Assembly: GCA_044375275.1 (NCBI GenBank)
Contig: JBILMZ010000201.1
Span: forward strand, 1 to 6,457
Direction of reading: 5' to 3'
Length of the DNA stretch: 6,457 nucleotides
Origin: SZUA-430 sp044375275
GTDB taxonomy: Bacteria; Pseudomonadota; Alphaproteobacteria; Micropepsales; Micropepsaceae
Under the pieces are notes generated by a model. It searched no databases. It was not told the DNA's origin and saw nothing but the letters and a program-made list of their open reading frames with translations. This document shows, in pieces, positions 1 to 6,457 of the stretch. The position numbers were made by a program, and so were the translations under genes. The first letter of the stretch is position 1. Each line of letters starts with the position of its first letter.

Positions 1-638
1 ACATTTAACGCTGTTCGTGCGATCGGCGCATATTCGAGCTCGTCGTCGCCCCAGTTAACGTAAGTCAGCGGGTCTAGGCCGCGGTCAACGACGAAGCCCG
101 TCAGGTCGCGGGCATTCGAGGGGCCCATGACGAAGAAATAGAGATATGGACCCTCGCCGACGCCCCATGAACCGAGGGTCTGGCCGAAGTCTTCGTCGTG
201 ATAGGGCATGTCGAGTTCGGAAGCGACGTCAACCAGTCCGCCGATGCCGATCGTCGAGTTGATGCCAAAGCGGAGCAGCGTCACGCCTGCGCGGTCGGTT
301 TCGCCCTGCAGCATGTCGTTGGCGAAGATCACCGGTGAATTGAGGTTGTTCATGAAGTTGCGAACACCGTCCTGGGCGAAGTCCGGCAGCACGTTCCTGT
401 AAACAACGGCGACAGGACGAAGCAGAACCTCGTCGAGCACCTGGTTGATTTCGAACATGACACGATTGCCGCCTTCGAGCGGGTCGTTCTCGTCGTTCGC
501 CTGAACATCCTGCGTCGTGACGACAGGAACGGGTGCGGCTGCGACGGGTGTCGTGCTTTCCTGTGCCCATGTGACGGACGGCGCGAAAACGAGTGCGCTC
601 GTCGTGAGTGCCAATACAATCTTCTTATATGCGCTCAT
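1..638 (-). CDS. mlaA: MlaA/VacJ-family outer-membrane lipid asymmetry protein, partial (C-terminus off the left edge)
   Basis: The frame reads leftward from an ATG at 636-638 and is open to the window edge: 212 full codons, roughly the first three quarters of a typical MlaA. In the known system MlaA sits in the outer membrane and removes mislocalised phospholipids from the outer leaflet, handing them to MlaC and the inner-membrane MlaFEDB transporter. Visible family motifs are NDPLEGGNRVMFEIN (51-65), RFGINSTIGIGGLVD (123-137), DEDFGQTLGSWGVGEGPY (148-165) and MGPSNARD (171-178). Residues 1-25 form a signal peptide: lysines at 5-6, a hydrophobic core, then TWA before Q26, which looks like a signal peptidase I site. 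There is no lipobox cysteine, unlike E. coli MlaA. An AAGGG lies about 10 bases ahead of the chosen start. An in-frame upstream ATG at 705-707 with a stronger purine-rich leader would add 23 residues, but it would bury the signal peptide, so I prefer 638. No other mla gene is in view. Confidence 0.9.
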   Translation of the reverse strand, partial: MSAYKKIVLALTTSALVFAPSVTWAQESTTPVAAAPVPVVTTQDVQANDENDPLEGGNRVMFEINQVLDEVLLRPVAVVYRNVLPDFAQDGVRNFMNNLNSPVIFANDMLQGETDRAGVTLLRFGINSTIGIGGLVDVASELDMPYHDEDFGQTLGSWGVGEGPYLYFFVMGPSNARDLTGFVVDRGLDPLTYVNWGDDELEYAPIARTALN

Positions 639-879
639 TGCGCTGCTACCCTTGCTCAAAAGCCGACGGCCGCAGCCTACCGTCTCCCGCTGGAGATAGC
701 GCAGCATTGACCCCACCTTGGCCTGACGTCCCCGATCCTTATGGCGTTTCTGGGTCAATCCGGCTCAAAACTTATACTTCAGTTGATCTTGCCCGCATAA
801 GGTTACGATCCCCTTGTGCTCTGAATAATTTCCTCCGTGACCCGTTTGCCGCGCGGTCGTTAACGCTTACAACTAGAAG
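639..879. other. divergent intergenic region, no gene or RNA element recognised
   Basis: This stretch separates the minus-strand mlaA-like gene from the plus-strand methionine operon and must hold the mlaA promoter. It may hold the operon promoter as well. I see no convincing -35/-10 pair in either direction. TATACT at 773-778 lacks a good -35 partner, and TTGATC at 783-788 faces only TACGAT at 804-809 across a short 15-base spacer. A 5-base-pair hairpin (TCTCC 683-687 with GGAGA 692-696) would lie in the mlaA leader but is too short to interpret. CGTTAACG at 858-865 is a minor perfect palindrome. I could not match the region to a SAM or SAH riboswitch by eye. No coding frame here looks like a protein. 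Confidence 0.5.
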
Positions 880-915
880 TATATGTGGCTCTCCATATAA
901 AGATATGTTTATATG
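880..915. promoter_or_regulatory. probable operator: two overlapping AT-rich palindromes ahead of the met operon
   Basis: The stronger palindrome is 894-915: arms CATATAAA (894-901) and TTTATATG (908-915) are perfect inverted repeats around the six-base centre GATATG, which is itself symmetric except at its two ends. A second palindrome, TATATG (880-885) and CATATA (894-899) with an 8-base spacer, shares its right arm with the left arm of the first. The block ends 16 bases before the regulator's start codon, just ahead of the ribosome-binding site. It stands out as AT-rich in otherwise GC-rich DNA. Symmetric sites of this size suit dimeric winged-helix regulators of the ArsR family, and the next gene encodes one, so autoregulation is the natural inference. 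ArsR-family SahR repressors are known to control methionine-cycle genes in Proteobacteria. I cannot confirm that this site matches their motif. Confidence 0.6.
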
Positions 916-931
916 TTCAGGTGGAGCCTGA

Positions 932-1915
932 ATGACTGACCTTGATACTCTCCTGATTGGCCTGAAAGCCGCCGCGGAAGTCACGCGGCTGCGGTTGCTC
1001 GCGCTTTTTACCAAAGCCGAGCTTACGGTTACCGAGGTCACCCACATCATGCGCCAGAGCCAGCCGCGGATCAGTCGCCACCTCAAATTGTTGTGTGATG
1101 CCGGCCTGATCGAGCGCACGAAGGAGGGCTCCTGGGTGTTTTATCGCCTTTCAGAAGGTGGAGGCGGACGGGAACTCGCCCAGAAGCTGAGTGAAATTTT
1201 TCCATGGCATGATGCAGTCTTGCGACGCGACATGGAGCGGCTCGATTCCGTGCGCCAGCAACGCCATGAAGAAGCGCAGGAGTATTTTGCCGCCAATGCT
1301 GCCGAATGGGACAGCATCCGCGCGCTTCACATCGAGGAAGAGCAGGTCGAGAACGTCGTTCTCGATTTCGTCGGTCCCGGCACGATCGGCAACTACCTGG
1401 ATCTGGGGACAGGGACCGGGCGCATTCTCGAACTTGTGTCATCCCGCGCCACGCGTGCCGTTGGGGTCGATGTCAACAACGAGATGCTCGGCATCGCGCG
1501 TGCGCGCGTCGAGAGGGCCGGCCTCAACCATGTGCAGGTGCGCCGCGCCGACCTATTCCAGTTGCCTTTTGCGGATTCCAGCTTTGGCCTGATCACGCTT
1601 CATCAGGTCCTGCACTATCTTGAAGATCCGTCTGCCGCTGTGATGGAAGCTGCACGTGTCCTGCAGCCGGGCGGCAAGATCGTGATCGTCGACTTTGCGC
1701 CGCATGACCTGGAGTTCCTGCGTGATGAGCACCAGCATCGTCGCCTGGGATTCACCGACCGTGAGGTTGGCCAGTGGTGCAGGTCCGGCGGCCTTTCACT
1801 GAATTCCACGCGGGCGCTGCCGCCTGGAGACGACAAGGGCCTGACCGTCGTCGTCTGGATGGCTGTCCTGCCTGCCTTGCCCCAACGCCGTAACAAACCT
1901 GCGGAGGCCGCCTGA
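932..1915 (+). CDS. ArsR-family regulator fused to a class I SAM-dependent methyltransferase domain; probable methionine-operon regulator
   Basis: A 327-residue two-domain protein. Residues about 8-75 form an ArsR/SmtB winged helix-turn-helix, with recognition helix QPRISRHLKLL (44-54) and a wing ending GSWVFYRL (66-73). After a charged helical linker (about 90-140) comes a Rossmann-type methyltransferase: motif I DLGTGTGRI (157-165), acidic D180 at the end of strand 2 (VGVD), RADLFQLPF (205-213), HQVLHYLEDP (224-233) and ARVLQPGGKIVIVDF (241-255). I see no metal-binding CxC motif of the arsenic or cadmium sensors, so a metal sensor is unlikely. AGGTGGAG at 919-926 lies 5 bases before the ATG and fixes the start. 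The gene's stop overlaps the metF start by one base (TGATG). From this context I infer a SAM- or SAH-responsive regulator of metF and metH, resembling SahR in role. Whether the second domain methylates anything, or only senses ligand, cannot be told from sequence. Confidence 0.88.
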   Translation: MTDLDTLLIGLKAAAEVTRLRLLALFTKAELTVTEVTHIMRQSQPRISRHLKLLCDAGLIERTKEGSWVFYRLSEGGGGRELAQKLSEIFPWHDAVLRRDMERLDSVRQQRHEEAQEYFAANAAEWDSIRALHIEEEQVENVVLDFVGPGTIGNYLDLGTGTGRILELVSSRATRAVGVDVNNEMLGIARARVERAGLNHVQVRRADLFQLPFADSSFGLITLHQVLHYLEDPSAAVMEAARVLQPGGKIVIVDFAPHDLEFLRDEHQHRRLGFTDREVGQWCRSGGLSLNSTRALPPGDDKGLTVVVWMAVLPALPQRRNKPAEAA

Positions 1916-2775
1916 TGGCGCTGTCTGTTTCATTTGAGTTCTTTCCGCCGCGTACCGAAGCCATGGAAGCGCAACTCTGGCGCGCGATCGAGCGGCTGGC
2001 GCCGCTGAATCCTTCATTCGTCTCGGTGACGTATGGAGCGGGTGGGACAACGCGCGAGCGCACCCATGCCACGATCAAGCGCATGCTGTCCGAGACCACC
2101 ATGAAGCCTGCGGCGCACCTGACCTGCGTGGGGTCGACGGTGGACGAGATCAACTCGATCGTGCGTGACTACATGGCGTCGGGCGTGCGCCACATCGTGG
2201 CCCTGCGTGGCGACATGCCCGAGCCCGGTCCCTACGAACAGATTGCAGGCGGCTATGCCACGACGCCGGACATGATCCGCGGCATTCGCGACATCGGACC
2301 CTTCGAGGTTTCGGTCTCGGCCTATCCGGAGAAGCATCCGGAGTCGCCGTCGATCGAGCATGACTATGCGCTGCTGAAGGCCAAGATCGATGCCGGTGCC
2401 ACGCGGGCCATCACGCAATTTGTTTATGACACGGATGCCGTGCTGCGCTTTGCGGATCGCGCCTATCGCGAGGGCATTCGCGTGCCGATCGTCCCGGGTA
2501 TCATGCCGCCCACCAATTTCAAGGGTGTCGTGCGCATGGCGCAACGCTCCGGTGCCACCGTTCCGTTGTGGCTGGTCAAGAAATTCGAGGGGCTTGATGA
2601 CGACCTCGAGACACGCAAGCTCATATCAGCCACCGTCGTTGCCGAGCAGGTCGAGAAACTGCGTCGGCACGGCTTTGATGCTTTCCACTTTTACACTTTG
2701 AACCAGGCGGACCTGACGTATGCCATCTGCCATCTGCTCGGCGTGCGTCCCCAGGCTCCGGTACAGGCGACATGA
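1915..2775 (+). CDS. metF: methylenetetrahydrofolate reductase
   Basis: This FAD-dependent cytosolic enzyme reduces 5,10-methylene-tetrahydrofolate to 5-methyl-tetrahydrofolate with NAD(P)H, supplying the methyl donor for the methionine synthase encoded next. The 286 residues match the usual bacterial length (E. coli MetF is 296) and form a single TIM-barrel domain. Visible signatures are SFEFFPPRT (6-14) with the catalytic-type Glu8, SVTYGAGG (37-44), ALRGDMPEPG (96-105) whose Asp100 corresponds to the FAD-contacting Asp120 of E. coli, AYPEKHPES (136-144), ITQFVYD (166-172), PIVPGIMPP (191-199) and HFYTLN (258-263). GGAGG at 1903-1907 sits 7 bases before the ATG, inside the end of the regulator gene. 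The start overlaps the upstream stop by one base and the stop overlaps metH by four, consistent with coupled translation. No disrupted motif or frameshift is seen. Confidence 0.97.
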   Translation: MALSVSFEFFPPRTEAMEAQLWRAIERLAPLNPSFVSVTYGAGGTTRERTHATIKRMLSETTMKPAAHLTCVGSTVDEINSIVRDYMASGVRHIVALRGDMPEPGPYEQIAGGYATTPDMIRGIRDIGPFEVSVSAYPEKHPESPSIEHDYALLKAKIDAGATRAITQFVYDTDAVLRFADRAYREGIRVPIVPGIMPPTNFKGVVRMAQRSGATVPLWLVKKFEGLDDDLETRKLISATVVAEQVEKLRRHGFDAFHFYTLNQADLTYAICHLLGVRPQAPVQAT

Positions 2776-5700
2776 ACCAAGACATTCGAAAGACGCGCGT
2801 TGAACTCCTGAATCGTGCTGCGCGCGAGCGCATCCTCCTGCTCGATGGCGCCAAGGGTGCCATGATCCAGACCTACGGGCTGACGGAGGAAGACTATCGC
2901 GGTTCGCGCTTTGCGAATTTCACGCATGACCTGAAGGGCAACCATGACCTTCTGGCCATCACAAAGCCCAGCGTACTGACCGACATCCATGACGCGTTCC
3001 TGGATTCGGGTTCCGACATCATCCAGACCAACACGTTCAATGCCCAGCGCATCAGCCAGGCTGACTATGGCTGCGAGCACCTGAGCGTGGAGATCAACAT
3101 TGCGGCGGCGCGCATTGCGCGGGAAAGCGCCGACAAATTCTCTACGGCTGAGAAGCCGCGATGGGTTGTCGGTTCGGTTGGCCCCACAAACAAGACGGCG
3201 TCACTCTCGCCGGATGTCAATGATCCGGGCTTCCGGGCGATCACCTTTGACGAACTGGTGTCGTCCTATCGCGAGCAGATCGCGGGCCTGCTCGAAGGCG
3301 GCGTTGATGCGCTCATCATCGAGACGATCTTCGACACGCTGAATGCCAAGGCTGCTGGCTTTGCGGCAGAGTCGGTATTCGATGATGTCGGGTACCGCGT
3401 TCCGCTGTGGTTCTCGGGCACGATCACCGACAAGTCCGGACGCACCCTGACGGGGCAGACGACGGAAGCCTTCTGGTATTCCCTCCGCCATACGAAACCC
3501 TTTGCCATCGGCCTGAATTGCGCTCTCGGTGCGGCTGACCTGCGCCAGTACGTGGCAGACCTTTCGCGCGTCGCGGACACTCTCGTGTCTACGCATCCCA
3601 ATGCCGGATTGCCCAATGCGTTTGGCGGCTATGACGACTCGCCCGAGTACATGGCTGGCCTGCTTGGCGAATTTGCGGAAGCGGGACTGATCAATATCAT
3701 CGGTGGATGCTGCGGTGTTTCGCCGAAGCACATCAAGGCGATTGCGGAAGCCGTCAAGGGACACAAGCCGCGTACCGTGCCCGTCCTGCCACGCTACATG
3801 CGGCTGTCAGGCCTTGAGCCATTCACGATCACGCCCGAAACAAATTTCGTGAATGTCGGCGAGCGCACAAACGTTACGGGGTCGGCGAAGTTCCGCAAGC
3901 TCATCACGGACGGCAAGTATGACGAGGCGCTCGATATCGCGCAGGGCCAGGTGGAGAATGGCGCGCAGATCCTCGACATCAACATGGATGAAGGCCTGCT
4001 TGACAGCGAGAAGGCCATGGTCCGCTTCCTCAACCTGATTGCGGCGGAGCCGGACATTGCCCGTGTGCCGGTGATGATCGACTCTTCAAAGTGGTCCGTC
4101 ATCGAAGCCGGCCTGAAATGCGTTCAAGGCAAGCCGGTGGTCAACTCGATCAGCCTGAAGGAGGGCGAGGCCGCCTTCATCGAGCAGGCCACGAAGTGCA
4201 GGCGATACGGCGCTGCCGTCGTCGTCATGGCGTTCGACGAAAAGGGACAGGCTGATACCGCCGCCCGCAAATTCGAGATCTGCAAGCGGTCCTATGACGT
4301 GCTGGTGAACAAGGTCGGGTTCCCGCCGGAAGACATCATCTTCGACCCGAACGTTTTCGCGGTGGCGACAGGGATCGAGGAGCACAACGACTACGCCAAT
4401 TCCTTCATCGAGGCGGCCGGGCGCATTCGTCGGGAACTGCCGCATGTGCATGTTTCGGGCGGTGTTTCGAACATCTCGTTTGCCTTTCGCGGGAACGAAC
4501 CCGTGCGCGAGGCCATGCATTCCGCGTTCCTCTATCATGCCATCAAGGCCGGCATGAGCATGGGTATCGTGAATGCCGGGCAGTTGACCGTCTACGAGGA
4601 CATGCCCGGGGAACTGCGTGATGCTGTTGAGGATGTGCTGCTGAACCGGCGCGAGGATTCGACGGAGCGGTTGCTCGACGTTGCCGGCCGCTACAAAGGC
4701 GGGAATGCCCAGAAGGCGGAAGAGACGCTGGCCTGGCGAGAAACGCCTGTTGAAGAACGGCTCAAGCATGCGCTTGTCCATGGCATCGACGAGTTCGTCG
4801 TCGCCGACACGGAGGAAGCGCGCGCCAAGGCTGTTCGCACGCTTGATGTCATCGAAGGGCCCCTGATGGCGGGCATGAACGTTGTCGGTGACCTGTTCGG
4901 GGAGGGAAAGATGTTCCTCCCGCAGGTCGTGAAGTCTGCGCGCGTGATGAAGAAGGCGGTGGGCTATCTCATTCCGTTCATGGATGCGGAAAAGGATGCT
5001 GCCGGCACGGCGCGCGAGGCGAAGGGAAAGATCGTCATGGCGACCGTGAAGGGTGACGTCCATGACATCGGGAAGAACATCGTTGGCGTCGTCCTCCAGT
5101 GCAACAATTACGAGGTGATCGACCTGGGCGTCATGGTTCCGGCGGCAAAGATCATTGAGGCCGCGCGTGCGGAGAAGGCTGACATCGTCGGCCTTTCGGG
5201 CCTGATCACGCCTTCGCTGGACGAAATGTGCCATGTGGCAGCGGAGATGGAGCGGGCGGGCCTGGATATTCCGCTGCTGATTGGCGGGGCCACGACGTCG
5301 AAGGTGCATACGGCGGTCAAGATCGAGCCGAACTACAAGCGTGGTGCCACAGTTTATGTGACGGATGCGAGCCGTGCGGTTGGCGTTGCGTCAAGCCTTC
5401 TGTCGAAGGAGAATCGCGGCGCGTTTGTCGATGCGACCCGCGCTGAGTATTCGAAGATTGCGGCGTCCTATTCCCGTGGCAAGACATCGGAGCGGCGTCT
5501 GCCCATCGCCGACGCGCGGGCCAACAAACTCAAGACCGACTGGAAAAACTACACGCCGCCGGTGCCGCGCTTCCTTGGCGTGAAGGCCTACGACAAGATC
5601 GACCTCAGGGCGGTTTCAAAGTACATCGACTGGACGCCGTTCTTCCGCACCTGGGAGCTTGTCGGCACCTATCCGATGATCTTCGAGGATGACAAGGTCG

Positions 5701-6457
5701 GTGCCAGCGCCAAGGCGCTCTTCGCGGATGCGCAGAAGATGCTGAAGCGCATGGTTGAAGGCCAGTGGCTGACCGCACGCGCGGCGGTCGGTTTCTGGCC
5801 AGCCAATGCGGTGGCGAGTGACGACATCGAGATCTATTCGGATGCGGAGCGTACGCAGGTGCTCGGAACGTTTCATACATTGCGCCAGCAGATGCGGCGC
5901 GATGACGGGCGTCCCAACCTGGCGCTTGCGGATTTCATTGCGCCAAAGGAGAGCGGCGTCGCTGACTTCATTGGCGGGTTTGCCGTGACTTCCGGTCATG
6001 GTGAGGTTGAGCGGAGCCGCGTGTTCAAGGCGTCGAACGATGACTATGACGGCATCCTGTTCAAGGCGCTCGCTGACCGGCTTGCCGAAGCCCTGGCGGA
6101 GTACACGCATGAGCGCGTACGCCGTGAGTTGTGGGGTTATGCGCGCGACGAGAAGTTCTCGAATGAGCAGCTGATTGCGGAGAAGTATCGCGGCATCCGC
6201 CCTGCGCCTGGCTATCCCGCGCAGCCTGACCATACGGAGAAGGCGGAACTGTTCCGCCTGCTCGATGCGGGTGCAACGGCTGGCATGGAGTTGACCGAGA
6301 GCTTTGCGATGACGCCCGGATCGTCCGTCAGCGGCATGTACTTCAGCCACCCGGAGTCGGTCTATTTCGGCGTGGGGCGCATCGAGCGTGACCAGGTTGA
6401 GGACTATGCGAAGCGCAAGGGGATGAGCCTGGCTGACATGGAACGCTGGCTTGCGCC
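2772..6457 (+). CDS. metH: cobalamin-dependent methionine synthase, nearly complete (last few codons off the right edge)
   Basis: MetH transfers the methyl group of methyl-tetrahydrofolate to enzyme-bound cobalamin and then to homocysteine, giving methionine. The frame is open for 1228 codons without stop or frameshift; E. coli MetH has 1227. Modules in order: homocysteine-binding barrel (about 15-340) with zinc-ligand cysteines in LNC (C250) and GGCCG (C313, C314); pterin-binding barrel (about 358-640) with NVGERTNVTGSAKF (361-374); helical cap (about 657-745) with EGPLMAGMNVVGDLFGEGKM (695-714); cobalamin domain with DVHDIGK (762-768), in which His764 is the lower cobalt ligand; and AdoMet-dependent reactivation domain with YIDWTPFF (951-958) and RPAPGYP (1143-1149). 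The final WLA plus a split Pro codon matches the usual WLAPNLGY ending, so about eight codons and the stop are missing. The start ATG overlaps the metF stop (ATGA) and has only a weak AGG ahead, so translation probably depends on coupling. One oddity is Lys at residue 28 (DGAKGAMIQ), where E. coli has Met. Confidence 0.97.
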   Translation, partial: MNQDIRKTRVELLNRAARERILLLDGAKGAMIQTYGLTEEDYRGSRFANFTHDLKGNHDLLAITKPSVLTDIHDAFLDSGSDIIQTNTFNAQRISQADYGCEHLSVEINIAAARIARESADKFSTAEKPRWVVGSVGPTNKTASLSPDVNDPGFRAITFDELVSSYREQIAGLLEGGVDALIIETIFDTLNAKAAGFAAESVFDDVGYRVPLWFSGTITDKSGRTLTGQTTEAFWYSLRHTKPFAIGLNCALGAADLRQYVADLSRVADTLVSTHPNAGLPNAFGGYDDSPEYMAGLLGEFAEAGLINIIGGCCGVSPKHIKAIAEAVKGHKPRTVPVLPRYMRLSGLEPFTITPETNFVNVGERTNVTGSAKFRKLITDGKYDEALDIAQGQVENGAQILDINMDEGLLDSEKAMVRFLNLIAAEPDIARVPVMIDSSKWSVIEAGLKCVQGKPVVNSISLKEGEAAFIEQATKCRRYGAAVVVMAFDEKGQADTAARKFEICKRSYDVLVNKVGFPPEDIIFDPNVFAVATGIEEHNDYANSFIEAAGRIRRELPHVHVSGGVSNISFAFRGNEPVREAMHSAFLYHAIKAGMSMGIVNAGQLTVYEDMPGELRDAVEDVLLNRREDSTERLLDVAGRYKGGNAQKAEETLAWRETPVEERLKHALVHGIDEFVVADTEEARAKAVRTLDVIEGPLMAGMNVVGDLFGEGKMFLPQVVKSARVMKKAVGYLIPFMDAEKDAAGTAREAKGKIVMATVKGDVHDIGKNIVGVVLQCNNYEVIDLGVMVPAAKIIEAARAEKADIVGLSGLITPSLDEMCHVAAEMERAGLDIPLLIGGATTSKVHTAVKIEPNYKRGATVYVTDASRAVGVASSLLSKENRGAFVDATRAEYSKIAASYSRGKTSERRLPIADARANKLKTDWKNYTPPVPRFLGVKAYDKIDLRAVSKYIDWTPFFRTWELVGTYPMIFEDDKVGASAKALFADAQKMLKRMVEGQWLTARAAVGFWPANAVASDDIEIYSDAERTQVLGTFHTLRQQMRRDDGRPNLALADFIAPKESGVADFIGGFAVTSGHGEVERSRVFKASNDDYDGILFKALADRLAEALAEYTHERVRRELWGYARDEKFSNEQLIAEKYRGIRPAPGYPAQPDHTEKAELFRLLDAGATAGMELTESFAMTPGSSVSGMYFSHPESVYFGVGRIERDQVEDYAKRKGMSLADMERWLA

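Noticed and set aside
683..696. A short hairpin TCTCC/GGAGA in the mlaA leader
   Set aside because: A five-pair stem with a four-base loop and no T-run occurs often by chance in GC-rich DNA, and its position does not suit a terminator.
880..901. TATATG or TATAAA inside the palindromes read as a -10 promoter box
   Set aside because: No -35-like hexamer lies at a 16-18 base spacing upstream, so I would not call a promoter from this, although the operator may well overlap one.
608..931. A plus-strand 107-codon frame ending directly before the regulator start codon
   Set aside because: It begins antisense to the mlaA signal peptide and crosses the promoter region and the palindromes. The translation resembles no protein, and its stop abutting the ATG at 932 looks coincidental.
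639..931. A possible SAM- or SAH-binding riboswitch ahead of the met operon
   Set aside because: By eye I found none of the conserved cores of the SAM-II or SAH classes. The only marked structure is the AT-rich DNA palindromes, which suit protein binding better. A covariance-model search against Rfam would settle it.
2014..2544. A 176-codon minus-strand open frame inside metF
   Set aside because: It is antisense to MetF catalytic motifs, and its His/Arg-rich low-complexity translation is typical of a shadow.
4086..5309. A 407-codon open frame on the minus strand inside metH
   Set aside because: It is fully antisense to the conserved pterin and cobalamin modules of metH. Its composition (rich in Arg, His, Asp and Leu) is typical of a reverse-frame shadow in GC-rich DNA, and it has no recognisable domain.
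5616..6350. A 244-codon minus-strand open frame at the 3' end of metH
   Set aside because: It is antisense to the highly conserved AdoMet-activation domain and has no family signature, so it is a codon-bias shadow.

Overview
The window is chromosomal housekeeping DNA from a proteobacterium of moderately high GC content. I infer an alphaproteobacterium, because an ArsR-type regulator fused to a methyltransferase sits directly ahead of metF and metH, and the MetF and MetH sequences are of the proteobacterial type. Nothing in the sequence fixes the genus. There are no mobile elements, tRNAs, rRNAs or CRISPR repeats.

Layout: from the left edge to 638, on the minus strand, lies the N-terminal part of an MlaA (VacJ) family outer-membrane lipid-asymmetry protein; its C-terminus is off the window. 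A 293-base divergent intergenic region (639-931) follows, and its right-hand end is an AT-rich block of overlapping palindromes (880-915). Then three plus-strand genes are packed without gaps: an ArsR-family DNA-binding domain fused to a class I SAM-dependent methyltransferase domain (932-1915), metF (1915-2775), and a full-length, B12-dependent metH (2772 to the right edge). The metH gene is cut only a few codons before its expected stop. The gene junctions overlap by 1 base (TGATG) and 4 bases (ATGA), so the three genes are almost certainly one translationally coupled operon.

Function: MetF reduces methylene-tetrahydrofolate to methyl-tetrahydrofolate. MetH passes that methyl group through cobalamin to homocysteine, giving methionine, the precursor of S-adenosylmethionine (SAM). 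The leading gene joins a DNA-binding domain to a fold that binds SAM or S-adenosylhomocysteine (SAH). The simplest reading is that it senses the state of the methyl cycle and controls its own operon through the palindromes just upstream of its start codon. That regulatory loop is inferred from gene order and domain content.

The most interesting points are the regulator-methyltransferase fusion with its overlapping operator-like palindromes, and an MlaA homologue whose signal peptide has no lipobox cysteine. The long antisense open frames inside metF and metH are shadows of those genes.
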